Shown here: piece after piece, positions 1 to 12,400 of the stretch
How positions within the stretch are numbered: the first letter of the stretch is position 1
How the letters are laid out: every line of letters begins with the position of its first letter
Source of the DNA: Benincasa hispida
Taxonomy: Eukaryota; Streptophyta; Magnoliopsida; Cucurbitales; Cucurbitaceae
NCBI RefSeq assembly: GCF_009727055.1
Contig: NC_052354.1
Span: 35,552,067 to 35,616,066, forward strand
DNA length: 64,000 nucleotides
Reading direction: 5' to 3'
Made by a program: the position numbers and the translations under genes
The notes under the pieces: generated by a model
The model's database searches: none
Told to the model about the DNA's origin: nothing
Seen by the model: the letters and a program-made list of their open reading frames with translations, nothing else

Positions 1-419
1 TTAAGTCAAAGAATGGGAATAGTAATTAACATGCACATAAATGTAATAAGGGAGGTTAACTTACGTCATTCTTAACCCAATTACTATCACGTGTTAGCTC
101 CCAGAACAACTCCTTCATTCGTGCAACTCGTCCTGAATAAGACTTCATTTCCCAGCCAGTGAGAACCCATGTCCACGCTGTTTAACCAGACCATGAACTC
201 ATTCATCAAGCCCTCTGGAATAGTGTGTGTCGAGTCATGGGGGCGATGTCAATCACATGTTCACCGAGTGAATTTATTTATGCTTTTTCCAGTTGCCCTT
301 ACCGTGTCAACTAGAGGTGCGTATGGTTGTGTTGACTTCCTCTTCCTACTTGTCCATTGGTAGAGTTGAGTTTACTGTCACCCGTAAACCCTTGCTACAC
401 AAATAATATTTATAATCAC

Positions 420-1245
420 CGAACAAACTACTTATACTAATTGGTAGTACAAGCGGAAAGTTCGGGGTTGAACCTCAGGGAAGCACGAAAGATTAGTTCA
501 TTAAAGTGCGTTTTCAGTTAAAATGGTGAATTGGGGGGTGTTTGGTGTGGATTGGATAATTAAAAGTGCATGAGAATAAAATGTGAGAAAATAAAAGATA
601 GAAATGCAATTAAAGGAAATGATATAGCTTAAGGGAATCAGAATCGACCAATGTAATTCTTGTTCATCGAGTTGTTTAAATGCAATTTTAGTTTCTTGAC
701 TATGTCTGGCCCAATTGATTGGAATCCCAATCAATGGTCCTAGTTACGTAATTAATCAACATGCATAGAAAATGAATCCGCTCCATACAAATTAACGAAT
801 CGCATTAAGTACTAGGGATAACGCCAGGATATGTGTTCGACTTCCAACGTCTAATCAAACATTCAATATAATTTTTCTCTAGGCTAATAGGAGCAATACT
901 ATTCTTTTTAGGAAAACATATCTCAGATCTAATGAATCGCAAGCCCAACTAACCTATTGCTTCCAATGGGATTAACCTATAATTTCATGTCACATATTGC
1001 AAGCCAATCTCCAAGCATTAGAATCACACAACAACATCATTGGTTGTCAATCAATAATAAAATCATGCAATTCATGAACACAAAATTCATATTGAAACCC
1101 ATAGACAAATAAAAAGATTACATTCAAACAAAACTCTCAAAAACTACATTGTTCCAAAATCCCCTAAATGATTTACAAAGTATGTTAGATCAAACACAAC
1201 ATGATGTGGATTTATATTAGAATAAGTTTAAGATGATATTACAAT
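420..1245. repeat. Unclassified retroelement fragment (same family as 42430-43722)
   Basis: Non-coding and AT-rich. The stretch at 445-490 (CGGGGTTGAACCTCAGGGA) resembles 42470-42500 (CGGGATCGAACCATAGGGA). Both are followed by a GTTCATC-containing segment, with CATTCAATATAATTT seen in both (864 and 42650). Such sequences occur in non-coding parts of plant LTR elements. No ends could be fixed. Confidence 0.4.
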
Positions 1246-1254
1246 CCCGGCACA

Positions 1255-1376
1255 TTAACCGCAGTAGGTTGGTGATTGTTTGTATGTCAGCTTGAAGGAC
1301 ACTCAATTCAGACTTCACATATTTCAAGTCTGACTGTACATCTTCCAATTTACGCTCCATCATAACCACTCTCTAA
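1255..1376 (-). pseudogene. Coiled-coil linker of the DUF1985 transposon
   Basis: The minus strand reads MMERKLEDVQSDLKYVKSEL followed by SVLQADIQTITNLLR. It is a heptad-like stretch of the kind found between DUF1985 and the Ulp1 domain in these transposon proteins. It is short and without a complete reading frame around it. Confidence 0.45.
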
Positions 1377-2049
1377 TCTATGTCACAGATCGATGTGTGA
1401 ATGCCTGTACCCCTCATGGGTTGTATTCAACCGAGGGGACCCTCGCTTCTTAGTTGGGGGCACATGTTTGTCAGTAGGGAGCTTGTAAGACTCGTTTATG
1501 AGGAGGGTGAATCTCGTGCTCGTCGATAGGGAGCTTGTGAGACTGATGCTCACCGAGTTCTGGTTCATGGGCTCAATGTTTATGACTCTTGTAGTCATTA
1601 GAGCGACTACGAGCATCCTCATCATGGTGTGATCTATGTGTCTCTGAGGAGGTCATCTAGGCATCAATGCGCTCATATACGGGTCGTTCATCAATCAAAG
1701 TGTCCCTATACCACCCCTCCATATCGAACATGATCAATGGTATGGGTGTGATCCTTGTCTATACAAAACAACGAACAATTTGTTAGTTATATGTGACATT
1801 CACCTTAAATCCAAGTAAATTGTGATGTAATACACTAACCTCGATGGACTTAAACACGTCTCGCACTATTGTTTTGGTTCGGAGTGAGTACATACATTCC
1901 CACCTCAGGAATCGAGGGATGGCATGTCTATTGAATCTTTTCGGCAACCATTGAAATGATCTCGTATGCCCACACCTACCATAATTCATAAACGATTATA
2001 AGACAAGCATAAGTAGTAAGTGTCATCGAAACTACAATTAGTAGATCTC

Positions 2050-2568
2050 CTATGGCCAATGAATGGATATTACCTGAAAAGCACGAGGAAACCTCGATAG
2101 GTTGTACTTGACGATGTAGTTCTTATTGATCTTGGACCTTTTTTTGTAGTTCTCGGACTTGCCACTCAATCCTCTTTGTAGTCCAAGTAACGTCCTCTCC
2201 CACAACACATTTCCCCAATCCATGGAGTTTAAGTAGTCTAAATCCTTCATGTCAATTAATAAGGTCTTGTCGACATTGGCCCTCGTCTTCTCCCTTCCCA
2301 TCATAGCCAATTCAGTGTAGTAGACCAATGTCATCTTCATAGCATCCATATCATTCTCAAACTCCATCTCCTTGTACACTATCTCTAAGGTACCAATATG
2401 AATGTCCCCCGCAAAATCATTCCTCAAGTACCTATTACGTAGAGATCTAGATCCTTTATACCTCCTCATAACTATTGGATTAGGTGACCACCACAATCCA
2501 GTCACCAATAGGAAGTTTTCTTTGGTGAATATTACAACTGTACCATTCAAATCAGATATCATTGCATC
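2050..2568 (-). pseudogene. DUF1985 C-terminal half
   Basis: An open frame of about 170 residues. NGTVVIFTKENFLLVTGLWW and the later motif YYTELAMMG, then MDWGNVLWERTL, are the second half of DUF1985 (an F-x-x-x-F-x-LITGL block and a WG-x-x-x-WERT block in the family). After removing the LTR and one target-site copy, the frame joins the N-half without a shift. The insertion is therefore younger than the loss of other parts of this transposon. Confidence 0.7.
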
Positions 2569-3836
2569 TGTAACACCCTGCACATTTTTTTAGTAATAAT
2601 GTAATTTCAGTAACTTTATTATTTGGAATTTCAGTAATTATTATTAGTTGGAGGGCATTTTTGAAATTTTGGACTTCAAGTGTAAGTGCGGGAATTTAAT
2701 TGTTGGCGTGAAATTATTCAAATTGGAAATTAATGGCAGGAATTAATTTTCTTTTGAATAAGAAAGGAATTTAATAGCATAAAACGGAATGGAATTAAAT
2801 GTAATTATATTTATTTCCTTTTTTGTTTTATTATTATTATTATTATTGTTTTTTTTTAATAAAAAGTCAAACCCCACCCCCTTTTCTTCCTCACGTTCGT
2901 AAGCCCGTCTGACGTCGCCCAGAGCCGCCGCGTCAGTTTCTTCTTCATGACCTCCGTCCACCACTACTCAAGCGTCATTTGCTTTTGCCATCACTGGATC
3001 TATCGATTTGGGTAAGATTTCTGCCATTTGGGTTTGTTTTTGGTTGATTCTTAAATACTCATTTACTTTTGGCATCAATTGGTTGATACCCATTGTGTTT
3101 CAACTTTGGATTAAAGTTTGTGAAGGTATTGAGGTGTTGTTCGGTGAAGTTGAAGTTTGTTTTAGTGAGTTTTGGTAAGTTTTATGCTTTGATGACCCTC
3201 TTGTGGATTAATTTTGGTTGTTGAGAAATTTTGGTAAAGTCGTTTGGAAGTGATTTTTTTTACGAAGCTACATATGGATAATTTATTTGAGATATTGGTA
3301 GTGAAGTATGTATTTGATTCAAGCTTTAATCATGTAAGCCTAATTTTAAATTATGATTAGGGGGTTGATTCAAGAATTTCATTCAAGATGAATAAGAATT
3401 TGGTTTGCTAATTATTTGGGCTTAAAATTGGAGGTTTGGAAGGTGATTCGAATTGGACCACACCTTAGGTGAGGTTATCTGAAAATATTTTGTAATATTT
3501 GGGTGTTTGGAATTTGGCCTTAACTATTGATTTTAAAGCTTTGTTTATGTTTAGGCTTGATTAAGGATTCAAGAATTTCACAAAGATTCAATTACTTGTT
3601 CGTTCGACCAAATATCAAGGTAAGTAATCTTACTTCTGGAACTGCCCACGGGCCGGACATTAGATGTATGCTAGCATGATAAATGTATGTTATGGCAGAA
3701 TGTTAGCATGATAGACTGATAGTATAATATGATCAAAGTATGTTCTGGTACGAGATCTGAATTATTTGTTTATGCACATAGACACTTGAATGCTAGTATG
3801 AGATGGTATGTGCTTCCATATGGTTGTATCTGATCT

Positions 3837-3972
3837 GATGATATTGAGATATACATGTATGTTGTAGAATCATGATGTTGAGGTATACATGTATGTTGTA
3901 GAACCATGATGTTGAGGTATACGTGTATGTTGTAGAGCCATGATGTTGAGGTTTATATGTATGTCATAGATT
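3837..3972. repeat. 34-bp tandem repeat, four units
   Basis: Units starting at 3837, 3871, 3905 and 3939 share the core CATGATGTTGAGGTATAC. They lie inside the solo LTR. Divergence between units is low to moderate. Confidence 0.8.
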
Positions 3973-4048
3973 CGTACAGTGATGATTATGATGTTGAGAC
4001 TATGCAAATGTCCTTACTGATTAGTTAGATGCCCATTAGATTTTGTGT

Positions 4049-4175
4049 TTCCTTCGGGATTCACTAGTTTATGTTTCCTTCGGGATTCACTAGTTTGTGT
4101 CTCCTTCGGGATTCGCCAATTTGTGTCTCCCTTGGGATTCACCAGTTTATGTCGCATTTGGGATTCACCAAAGGT
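4049..4175. repeat. 26-bp tandem repeat, about five units
   Basis: The core CCTTCGGGATTCACTAGTTT recurs every 26 bp from 4051, getting more divergent to the right. It lies inside the solo LTR, perhaps as a transcriptional-control repeat of the element. Confidence 0.75.
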
Positions 4176-4731
4176 AGTGGGCATACTTAACTACAGTAGG
4201 ATAGAACTCAGTCTCCTTCTTGTTTCATGTGCATATGTGTCCCATGAGGACTAGAGTAGTTTGTATGTTTCACCAGAGATGGGTATCTAGAGGACATAGA
4301 TGCCTAGCCTGACCCCAGTAGTGGGGTTACTTACTGAGTATTTTATATTCATTCTTTCTCATGTTGTTGTTTTAGGTAAGGGTAGAGATGCATTGGCGAT
4401 GGACAAGTAGAATTCGTGATCGAGTTGCTGGGACTAGTTTTTACACTTCCGCATCATGAAATTTAGAGTTCTTTTCATGTTTCTCTTAACTTTTAGTTTT
4501 GATGTTTAAAACTTTCTTTAAGAATCATTTTTCAGACTCATTTACTATCCTTTATGATTTATGGGTATCCTATTATTGTTTTAGTATTTGAATTTAATGA
4601 AAGTATTTTGAACTTACCTTATTTAATTAGCATTTATTTCGCCATAACCGAGTGTCGTTTTGAGTTTCATGCATGCATGTATTTAGTAATGGCTTAACTT
4701 AAGTCCTAGGGGGTCGGGTCGTTATAGCATC

Positions 4732-4959
4732 CTTCCTATGGTCTTCAACCTCCCTCAATAGAATGTAATGGAACAAAGGACTATTGAAGATAATGTCTAT
4801 ATCCACAAATCGCCCAAATACAATATTCCTAAAGAGGGCAAGTTGAATGGGAGTAAGATTCTCTTTCACTATCTTGTTAGTTGTCCCAATGTGAGAGGAT
4901 AGGTTGGTCGCTTGGCCTAGGAAATGATCTTGGGGAGGAATCTTGAATTGTCTAGACAT
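4732..4959 (-). pseudogene. DUF1985 N-terminal half
   Basis: Reads MSRQFKIPPQDHFLGQAT at the start and FRNIVFGRFVDIDI then HYILLREVEDHRKDA. This matches the DUF1985 pattern of a conserved F-x-x-x-FG-F-D motif followed by H-x-LLREV. The frame is cut exactly at the GCATC target site of the LTR at 2569-4726 and resumes in the ORF ending at 2568. It has no independent host function that I can see. Confidence 0.7.
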
Positions 4960-5039
4960 ATTGCATAGAATAACAAAAAATAGGGATAAATAAGAATTTT
5001 GTTCAATACTCGATATACAATGCAAATTCCTTGATGCAC

Positions 5040-5850
5040 GATACAAGATACTCGATTTCTCGATACTCGATACATGCTACATGTTGTTCCTTACTCGCTA
5101 CATTACAAGTGACTAAATGGTCAATTTTCGAGCATTCAGTTTGATTTTCCACCTTCATGCATTATCCAACTCAAACCCTAAACTTCAGATGGTCCGAAAT
5201 AACAAAATATGAAAACGGAAGTGAAACAAACTTAAAGTTCAGCCAAACATGCAAGATATGAAAACAAAAATGAAAAGAGAGAATAGTATCGAGTAACATG
5301 CAAGCACATATCGAGGAACATGATGCAAAGATAATCGAGTTTTGAGTGAATGATACCAAAATACAAAAAAAAAAAAGAAAGGAAAAGAATGTTATCTGAT
5401 GGTAGTCGAGTTTCGAGTGAATGATGCCAAACTACAAACAAGGAGAAGAATGTTACCTGATGCAGAGATCATGGAGCTTCAAGTGTAAAGGTGTTGTTGT
5501 CGAAGGATATACAATCGAACGAACAGAGAAAATAGTTTGAGCTCGTGGGAAGTGGTGAAATAATGGACTTCAAACGCCTGTTAAACGGGTTATGAATTCA
5601 AAATAATCGAGTATAAAGTCATCGAGCATCGAGTATGACTTTGATATGATCCAGTATATATGTGTTGATTGCAGTCGTATCGAGTGATCATGAAGTTGGA
5701 TATCGAGCGACCTTCAAATAGGTTATGAATTCAAAATAATCAAGTATAAAGTAATTGAGCATCGAATATGACGTGGATATGATCGAGTATACACGTGTCG
5801 ATTGTAGTCATATCGAGTGACTGTATATCAAGTAACGTGTGACGAACCAT
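5040..5850. repeat. TCGAGT-rich region with a 133-bp duplication
   Basis: The pentamer TCGAG and close variants (TCGATACTCGA, ATCGAGT) occur many times. A unit starting GGTTATGAATTCAAAATAAT at 5588 repeats at 5721 with moderate divergence. The region touches the transposon on the left and the cpLEPA upstream region on the right. Clustered short motifs next to a transposase-type relic suggest subterminal repeats of a DNA transposon, but no terminal inverted repeat was found. Confidence 0.5.
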
Positions 5851-5855
5851 CAAGG

Positions 5856-6176
5856 ATGGAGTAAATTCGTATTGGCAGGTGCGAGGAGTGCATCTCAGGG
5901 GTAAATCGGTAAAATCACATACTTATGATATAGGCAGAAGACCATGTACCATTACTTTCTCTACCAACAATCATTTTTCATTTGGACTTCTCAAACGTGA
6001 TCGTCCGAATGAAAAAAAAAAAAACCGCGAAAGGATGTGGAGCGGAGGAAAAACGGCACATCCTCCGAATTTATGTGGCTGGTAACAGCGCACGCCACCA
6101 CCATGGTCTCCGTCTCACCATTTTGGGCCAACAAACAAACACAAAGTGAAGCGCTCCGTTGGAACTAAGAACAGCA
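5856..6176 (+). promoter_or_regulatory. Presumed cpLEPA promoter and 5' UTR region
   Basis: About 320 bp lie between the transposon-like TCGAGT repeats and the cpLEPA ATG. A short A-rich tract occurs near 6010-6024. I see no convincing TATA box or other promoter motif, so the call rests on position only. A plant promoter may be contained here, or the transposon next to it may supply regulatory DNA. Confidence 0.4.
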
Positions 6177-6425
6177 ATGGCGGCAGAGCTTTCCTCCGCC
6201 CCTCTCTTATCCACATCCACCCAACATCGTCGTCTTTTCCAATCAAGAACAAACACCCATTTCCATTTCCATTTCCCTTCACTGCCACTTCCTCCCTCCC
6301 TCTCCACTTTCCCTTTCTCTTCTTCAACTGCAACAACCAGAGGCAAGGTCCTTTGTCAGACTGCTGGAACGCATCTCTTCGATGCTCAATACGCTGCTCA
6401 AGCCGGTCAAGATCGACTGTTGAAG
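6177..6425 (+). CDS. cpLEPA: cpLEPA exon 1 (transit peptide)
   Basis: Codons 1-83. The first 60 residues hold many Ser, Thr, Pro, Phe and His with only one Glu, typical of a stroma-targeting presequence. A run of alternating His and Phe lies at about 29-34. The conserved stretch QAGQDRLLK, which precedes the GTPase domain in plant LepA, closes the exon. The donor is AAG|GTTCTC, phase 0, and intron 1 is only 148 bp. Confidence 0.95.
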
Positions 6426-9400
6426 GTTCTCTCTCTCACAATGTTCACAATTCTATCCGTCTTTATCCTCTTTTTGCTGTATTATATAGCACTTGCTTCT
6501 TCAATCAATCCTTCAGTGACGATTTGTTTTAATTCGGTCATATTTGTGTCGCTTTCTGAGGTTTGAAATGCAGGTTCCTACATCGCACATCAGAAACTTC
6601 TGCATTATTGCGCACATTGATCATGGTAAATCAACTTTGGCGGATAAATTGCTTCAGATGACCGGTACCGTTCAGACGCGAGAAATGAAGGATCAATTTC
6701 TCGATAACATGGATTTGGAGAGAGAAAGAGGCATCACAATTAAACTACAGGTCAGTTTGCTCATTTGGTTTCTCTTTGATGCAATTACTCGTTTATTCAG
6801 ATTCTAGGCTGCCTTGAGAATTGGCAAAATTAAGTATTTACACCAAGCTGTATTATAAGTCGGCTACTGCAGGCTAATGGTAGAGGTAGAACATTTCCAG
6901 TTGAGCACGCTTTAAACTGACCACTATATGCCTCGTTAATTCCTATCACTCAGGAAATCTACTGTCCCCAAGCTAAGCTGCCAAAAAATGAATAAAGAAA
7001 AAGAAGAAAAGAAAGTTTATAATTAGATTTTTGCTGCGGAATTACATTACTCTCCCCCCTGCCGTGATTGGAGAACATTCCAATTGAAGACTGTCTTCAG
7101 CCGAACAATTATTAATTGTACTAGAAAAAAGGTTCTTCAGATATTAAAGGTTATGTGCACACAACTCTTGGGGTGATATTCATTCAACATTAGAAAACTA
7201 TTTTGGAACTGGCATTAGCTTAAACCCCCGTTTATGGCTGACAAGGCCATTGTGAAGGCAATTGGAAAACTATTGGTGATTATTATTTGAAGATTGAGAA
7301 ATGGTCCAGAGATAAAGCATTCAATACCTGAAGTCATTGTTGGGTATGGAAGTTGGATTTTGGTGTCCAATTTACGGTTAACTTCTTTGGAAGAGAGATG
7401 TCTTTGAGGCCATTGCAAAACATTTAGAGGGTTTGGTTAGTATTTCCACCAAAACTTAAATCTTTTGGACTGCACAAGAGCTTGTATTCAAGCGAATAGG
7501 AATCTTTGTGTATTGAAGTCAAGGATGCCAAGAATGGTGTTTTTTCTCTCTCGGATTTGGAAATATTTCCTCTCTTGTTCCTCAAAGTGTTGTCAATAGA
7601 TACTTATCTTTTGGTGACATTTCAAATTCCATCGATTTAAATAGGGTGGAAAAAGTAGTGGCAGATGAAGGGTTCTCGGTGATTGATGAGGCTGAAGTTA
7701 ATTTCTCATCCATTTCATTAAATGATTCTCTAGGCATGATCAGATTGTCCATCCATGATCCAACCGTTCCAATTCCAATGAGAGTTATTAATTCATTAAA
7801 ACTATACTAATACAATATCCAGAACTATCTATTCTGTTGGAAAAGAGAACTCCAATTCAGACAACTATCTTGCACCGAATAGTCTTCAGAACGCTTAGAT
7901 AGGGAACACCAACCAAGGCTTGAGAAATATTCTCACGGAAGGAATTTCCAAAGACCCATGGAGATTAAAGCACCTGAAAAAGATAACTCAAAAGCACCTA
8001 CCCACCGTAGAGCTATAATCTCTACTCGGAGCTCCATAATAACCATAAGATATCATCATCCATTGACTCAAAAGAGCTAATTCTGATTAGTAACTAACTC
8101 ACCTTGAACAAACTATTATTTCTTGTAATAATTTTGAATATTTTGTAATATCAATTAATTTTCTATGACCTTACTTTGAACAAGATCTGTTCTATAGGTT
8201 GTACGTATCCTTGAGTCCTAGTAATATCAATTAATTTAGTTATGATTTCTAATTTAGCTTGTGTTGTTTGTTCTTAACAACCAATTTGACAGGCAGCTCG
8301 AATGCGTTACATGTATAAGAATGAAGCATATTGCTTGAATTTGATTGATACACCTGGTCATGTTGACTTCTCTTACGAGGTAATTTTGTGTAAGTCTTTT
8401 GATTTTTGCAATGTTTATAAGTTATAATTGCATTTGAATGACTATCTTGTTAGGGTCTCGTTGTTGATAGCATCAGACGAAGATGATGGAAGAAAACTTG
8501 TATAAAATATTGTTAGAAAGGGATTATCTTAAAAAACCATTTTTTTGACTAGTTATGTGATAGGACTCAGTCTATGGAAATCTTATAACTGAAAGAACTT
8601 GCCGTAAGGCAATTACAATATCCCAACCACATTGCAAAGGGGGACAAGGTGGCTCTCTCCCACCTTCAATTTACCGATGACACTATCTTTTTAACTTTTT
8701 CTTCTCTAGCAATGAGGATTTATTTTTTTTTTAGTACTACAACAACGGGAATGGAGGATCAAACCTTCAACTTTTAGGGAGGAAGGCCATGCCAATTTCC
8801 ATTGAGCTATGCTCACTTTGGCGGTAATGAGGATTTGTTATTAACTTTGAATCACATTTTGGCCTTTTTTGAAGATATGTTTGGGTCGAGGAGCAATATA
8901 AATAAATGCTATGTCATGAGGCTCAATTGTGAGGATGAGAAGCTTAGTTGGTGGGCAAATGTGGTGTGTTGTAGTAGGATTATGGTAAATTAAGGTTTCT
9001 TGGTCATTCTTATTCGGTTAGGTTTAAAATTAGTTTCATTGAATGATTAGAATTTAGGATTAAGATTAGTTTGCTTGGTTTATTAGGATTAGGATGTTTC
9101 TTTGATCAATTAGGATTTAGAATAGTTTGCTATCCATTTCTCTATAAATAGAGTGATTGTCTTCTTGTTTTGTTAACCTTAGATTTATAATAATGACTGT
9201 GATTTTATTATTGGAAATTTCTCTCCTTTTATCATTTAGGCTACATCAATTTGATCAAAGCAACCGTTTGGGCCAACGTTGACGATCGTTGGTGAAAGAC
9301 TGGGAAACTCTCGATGACGCTGATCATAAGAGGGAGCTTTGTGAGTTGTGCTCGTTGTTGAACAACACACATCTAACTAGGGGGAACTGTTATTAAAATT

Positions 9401-12400
9401 CTAAGAAAGAAAGAAAATACTGATGACTTTTTTTTTAAATTTTGCAAGAATGATCTATTACCGATCAAGCAAAATGTCCAAGAAAAAATGCAATAGTCGA
9501 TATAGGCAAGAAAGTCAAATTTATCCCAAAAAATAGTGCTGGATTTCTAGCTCAAGTGAGGACGATTTCAACGTCACGTCGCTCATGCTCAATTTTATCA
9601 AACAACCTATCAAGATTCACATTGGAAATTTGATTATAGTGATTCAAGTGATGCAGATGAAGATTGTAATATAATTTGAAAAATCAAAACAAATCTTCAT
9701 TACAAGGAACAAAGTTGAAGATCTAATCATACCAGTTTTTAAAGAAATCGACGTGAGAATCTAGACTTATGATTTAGAAAGTGATTCATAGTGTGAAAAT
9801 TATTATGGCCAAAGTGCACCCATGAATCATTACTACAACAATTATGAGGCTAAAATTTATTCAAGAACAACCAATTCTAAAGTATCGGAGGAAATGAAGA
9901 AGGGAGTAAAAGAGATTCAACGTTGGTTGGCTTAGATGATTCAAAACATGGATCGACTTTCAGAACAATGGCAAGAGTTCAAAAAAGAAATAATTCAAGT
10001 CAAAACTAAGAGCTTGTTGGATTAAATGAAGATCAAGAATTCAACTAAGGTTGTAGAATCTTGTAAGAAATGCATAAGACAGAAAACCCAAAAGACATTT
10101 GGATCTCACACATGGACCAATTGAGGAAAGAAGAAAAAGTGAGCAAAAAAAAAAATATAGAGCAAAAGCTAAGGAAGTTGTGTTGAAGAAAGAAGACGAC
10201 AACCATGGGCAACCCCATCTAAAGAAGTTTGAATCTCTAGTTGCAGCCGATTGCTTGAAAGACAAGGAAAAATACGTGGAAACATATGATCTATTCGATC
10301 TAACCCACGTGATCCGACCCAACATGCGTGGTCAATTTCTAACATGTGTTCCACGCGATTTGACCCGGGTTCGCTCTTCCCTAGTTTTGATTTGCTGCCT
10401 CCCCTTTCGCGAGTTAATTTCAAGCTATTTCTTCACAAATTCCAGGTTATGCGACAACAACTTTTCAAATGGGTTTATGGGTTGCTCTGATACTCAAACT
10501 TTGGCTAAAATGGTTGAGCAAAATCTTTGTGGGAAGTGTGTATACAATTCTCAGCAACTAAAGAAAATTTTTGATGAGGGTCATGCTATACAATTCTCAA
10601 ATTTTTTACGGACTCCTTCAATCTTTGTAGTTGCAGTTGAAATGCAAGATTTCCACGGGCAATGATTTTATTTGAAATTTTTACAAATCATCGAAAAAAA
10701 CTTTGTATTCTTCTTGCCAAGTTCTCTGCTTTGATTGATGTAAAACTCTTAGGTTTGAGAGAATTAAAATTCTTTATTCCATTAACTAAAGAAGTAGATA
10801 TAAACAAGTGTACAAGAGTGACCAAAGAAGAAAATCGTAGAAAAGGCCATAAAAGGAAAATATAACAAAGATATTTACAACAATAAAATTTCCTTAGTAT
10901 TAGAACTATAACACTCCCCCTCAAGTTGGAGCATATATGTTAATGATGCCCAACTTGTTACATAAATAATCTACATGTGTTCTATTCAATGCTTTCGTGA
11001 AGATGTCTCCTAATTGCTTTTGAGTCTTCACATATCTTGTAGATACCAAACCTTGTTGAATTTTCTCACGTACAAAATGACAATCAACTTCAATATGTTT
11101 AGTCCTCTCATGGAACACTGGATTAGACGCGATATGACAAGGTCACCGGGGGAGAATGTTGATTTTCGTTGATGTTTGTCAGTTGCTTTATATTTTGAGT
11201 TTGCAGCAGTGAGGTTGACAACGACTTCCAGGTGTATTTTCTGAACTCAATCAATCACGAGGTCAGCTTTTGGGTTGAGATCAACAAAAGATGGTAAATT
11301 AGTAAGATCAAAAGTTAAACGAGGAGGATGACTATAAATAATTTCGAAGGGGCACTTTCTTGTTGAGTGGTTTTGCATATTATTATGTGCAAATTCTGCA
11401 TGTGGAATTGTTAGGTCCCATCTTTGAGGTTGATCACTGCTTAGCCAACAAAGAAGATTGCCCAAGGTTCTATTTGTTACCTCAGTTTGGCCATCCGTTT
11501 GAGGGTGACTTGTTGAGCTGAATTTTAGTTGGTGCCTAGTTTTTTTCCGTAGGCTTTTCCAAAAGAAACTCATGAATTTTACATCCTTGTCGGATACTAT
11601 AGTTTCTGGGATGCCATGAAGTCAAACGACTTATTTTAAGAACAAATGGGCAATATTAAAGGCATCAGATGTCTTTTGACAGGGGATAAAATGGGCCATC
11701 TTGCTAAATCTGTTGACGATTACAAAGATAAAGTCAAATCCTCGTTGAGTCCTTGGTAATCAAAGGATAAAATCCATGGATAAATCTTCCCATATATTAG
11801 TAGGAATCAGTCTGAAGATAAATTGGGACAAATCAGCTTTAAGTGGTATCAATATCGATAATATCAAGCTAAAAGCAGAAGCATCTAGATTGAATTGCAT
11901 GGCTGTCCACCTCCCTTTCATGTACCTTGGCCTCCCGTTAGGTGGATATCCAAAACAAGTGACTTTCTGGCAACCAGTGATTGATAAAATTCAAAGCAAA
12001 TTGGACAAATGAAAAAGATACAATCTCTCTAGAGGAGGATGTTCTACTCTTTGTAAGTTTGTATTATCTCACATCCCTTTATAATACTACATGTCAATAT
12101 TCTTGATGCCAGAAAAGGTGATCCAAATTATTGAAAGACTATTGAGAAACTTTTTCTGGGAAGGGCACTCGGGAAGTAAACTAAATCACTTGGTTAAATG
12201 GGATTTTGTCACTCGCTCGCAAGAAGATGGTGGGCTCGACATTGGAGGTCTGAAAATTAAAAACCAAAGCCTTCTAGCCAAATAGGGGTGGAAGTTTATC
12301 ATTGATGAAAAATCCCTATGGAGTCAAGTGATAAAAAGTATCCATGGTAGAAGCACGTTCGGCTGGCATACCAATGGAAAAGTTAATTGCAGCTTACAAA

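Larger units (their letters stand above)
2569..4726. mobile_element. Solo LTR, 2,158 bp, TSD GCATC
   Basis: Begins TGTAACACCCTG and ends GGTCGGGTCGTTATA. It is flanked by the direct repeat GCATC at 2564-2568 and 4727-4731, the 5-bp duplication made by an LTR-retrotransposon integrase. TG...TA replaces the usual TG...CA. No gag-pol frame lies inside, so a solo LTR left by LTR-LTR recombination is the simplest reading; a short non-autonomous element is the alternative. It carries two tandem repeat arrays (3837-3972 and 4049-4175) and splits the DUF1985 frame. Confidence 0.75.
1..5100 (-). mobile_element. DUF1985/Ulp1-type transposon relic, interrupted
   Basis: A minus-strand protein relic with the architecture of plant transposons that carry a DUF1985 domain and a Ulp1-like cysteine protease, often Mutator-like. 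Its pieces in coding order are a DUF1985 N-half (4732-4959), a DUF1985 C-half (2050-2568), a coiled-coil linker (about 1255-1376) and a poorly preserved stretch near 1-370 with a hydrophobic/Trp pattern (EFMVWLNS). The Ulp1 catalytic domain would lie beyond the left edge and is not seen. It is interrupted by the LTR at 2569-4726 and by a retroelement fragment at about 420-1245. Terminal repeats were not found. Confidence 0.6.

Noticed and set aside
3837..4175. Regular repeats that could suggest a CRISPR array
   Set aside because: Units are directly adjacent with no unique spacers, and the DNA is from a plant nucleus. They are tandem repeats inside an LTR.
6159..6176. Upstream extension of the cpLEPA start
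   Set aside because: The in-frame codon at 6159 is TTG. ATG at 6177 gives a normal transit peptide.
6146..6532. Overlapping + strand frame of 128 residues over exon 1
   Set aside because: It is the +1 shadow of exon 1, reading into intron 1.
8722..8825. A tRNA gene on the minus strand
   Set aside because: The A- and B-box-like motifs are there, but the cloverleaf is not formed. The segment has an A-tail and a target duplication, so it is a SINE.
10041..10423. Minus-strand frames opposite 10099-10665
   Set aside because: No recognisable motifs and no support beyond being the complement of a charged frame.
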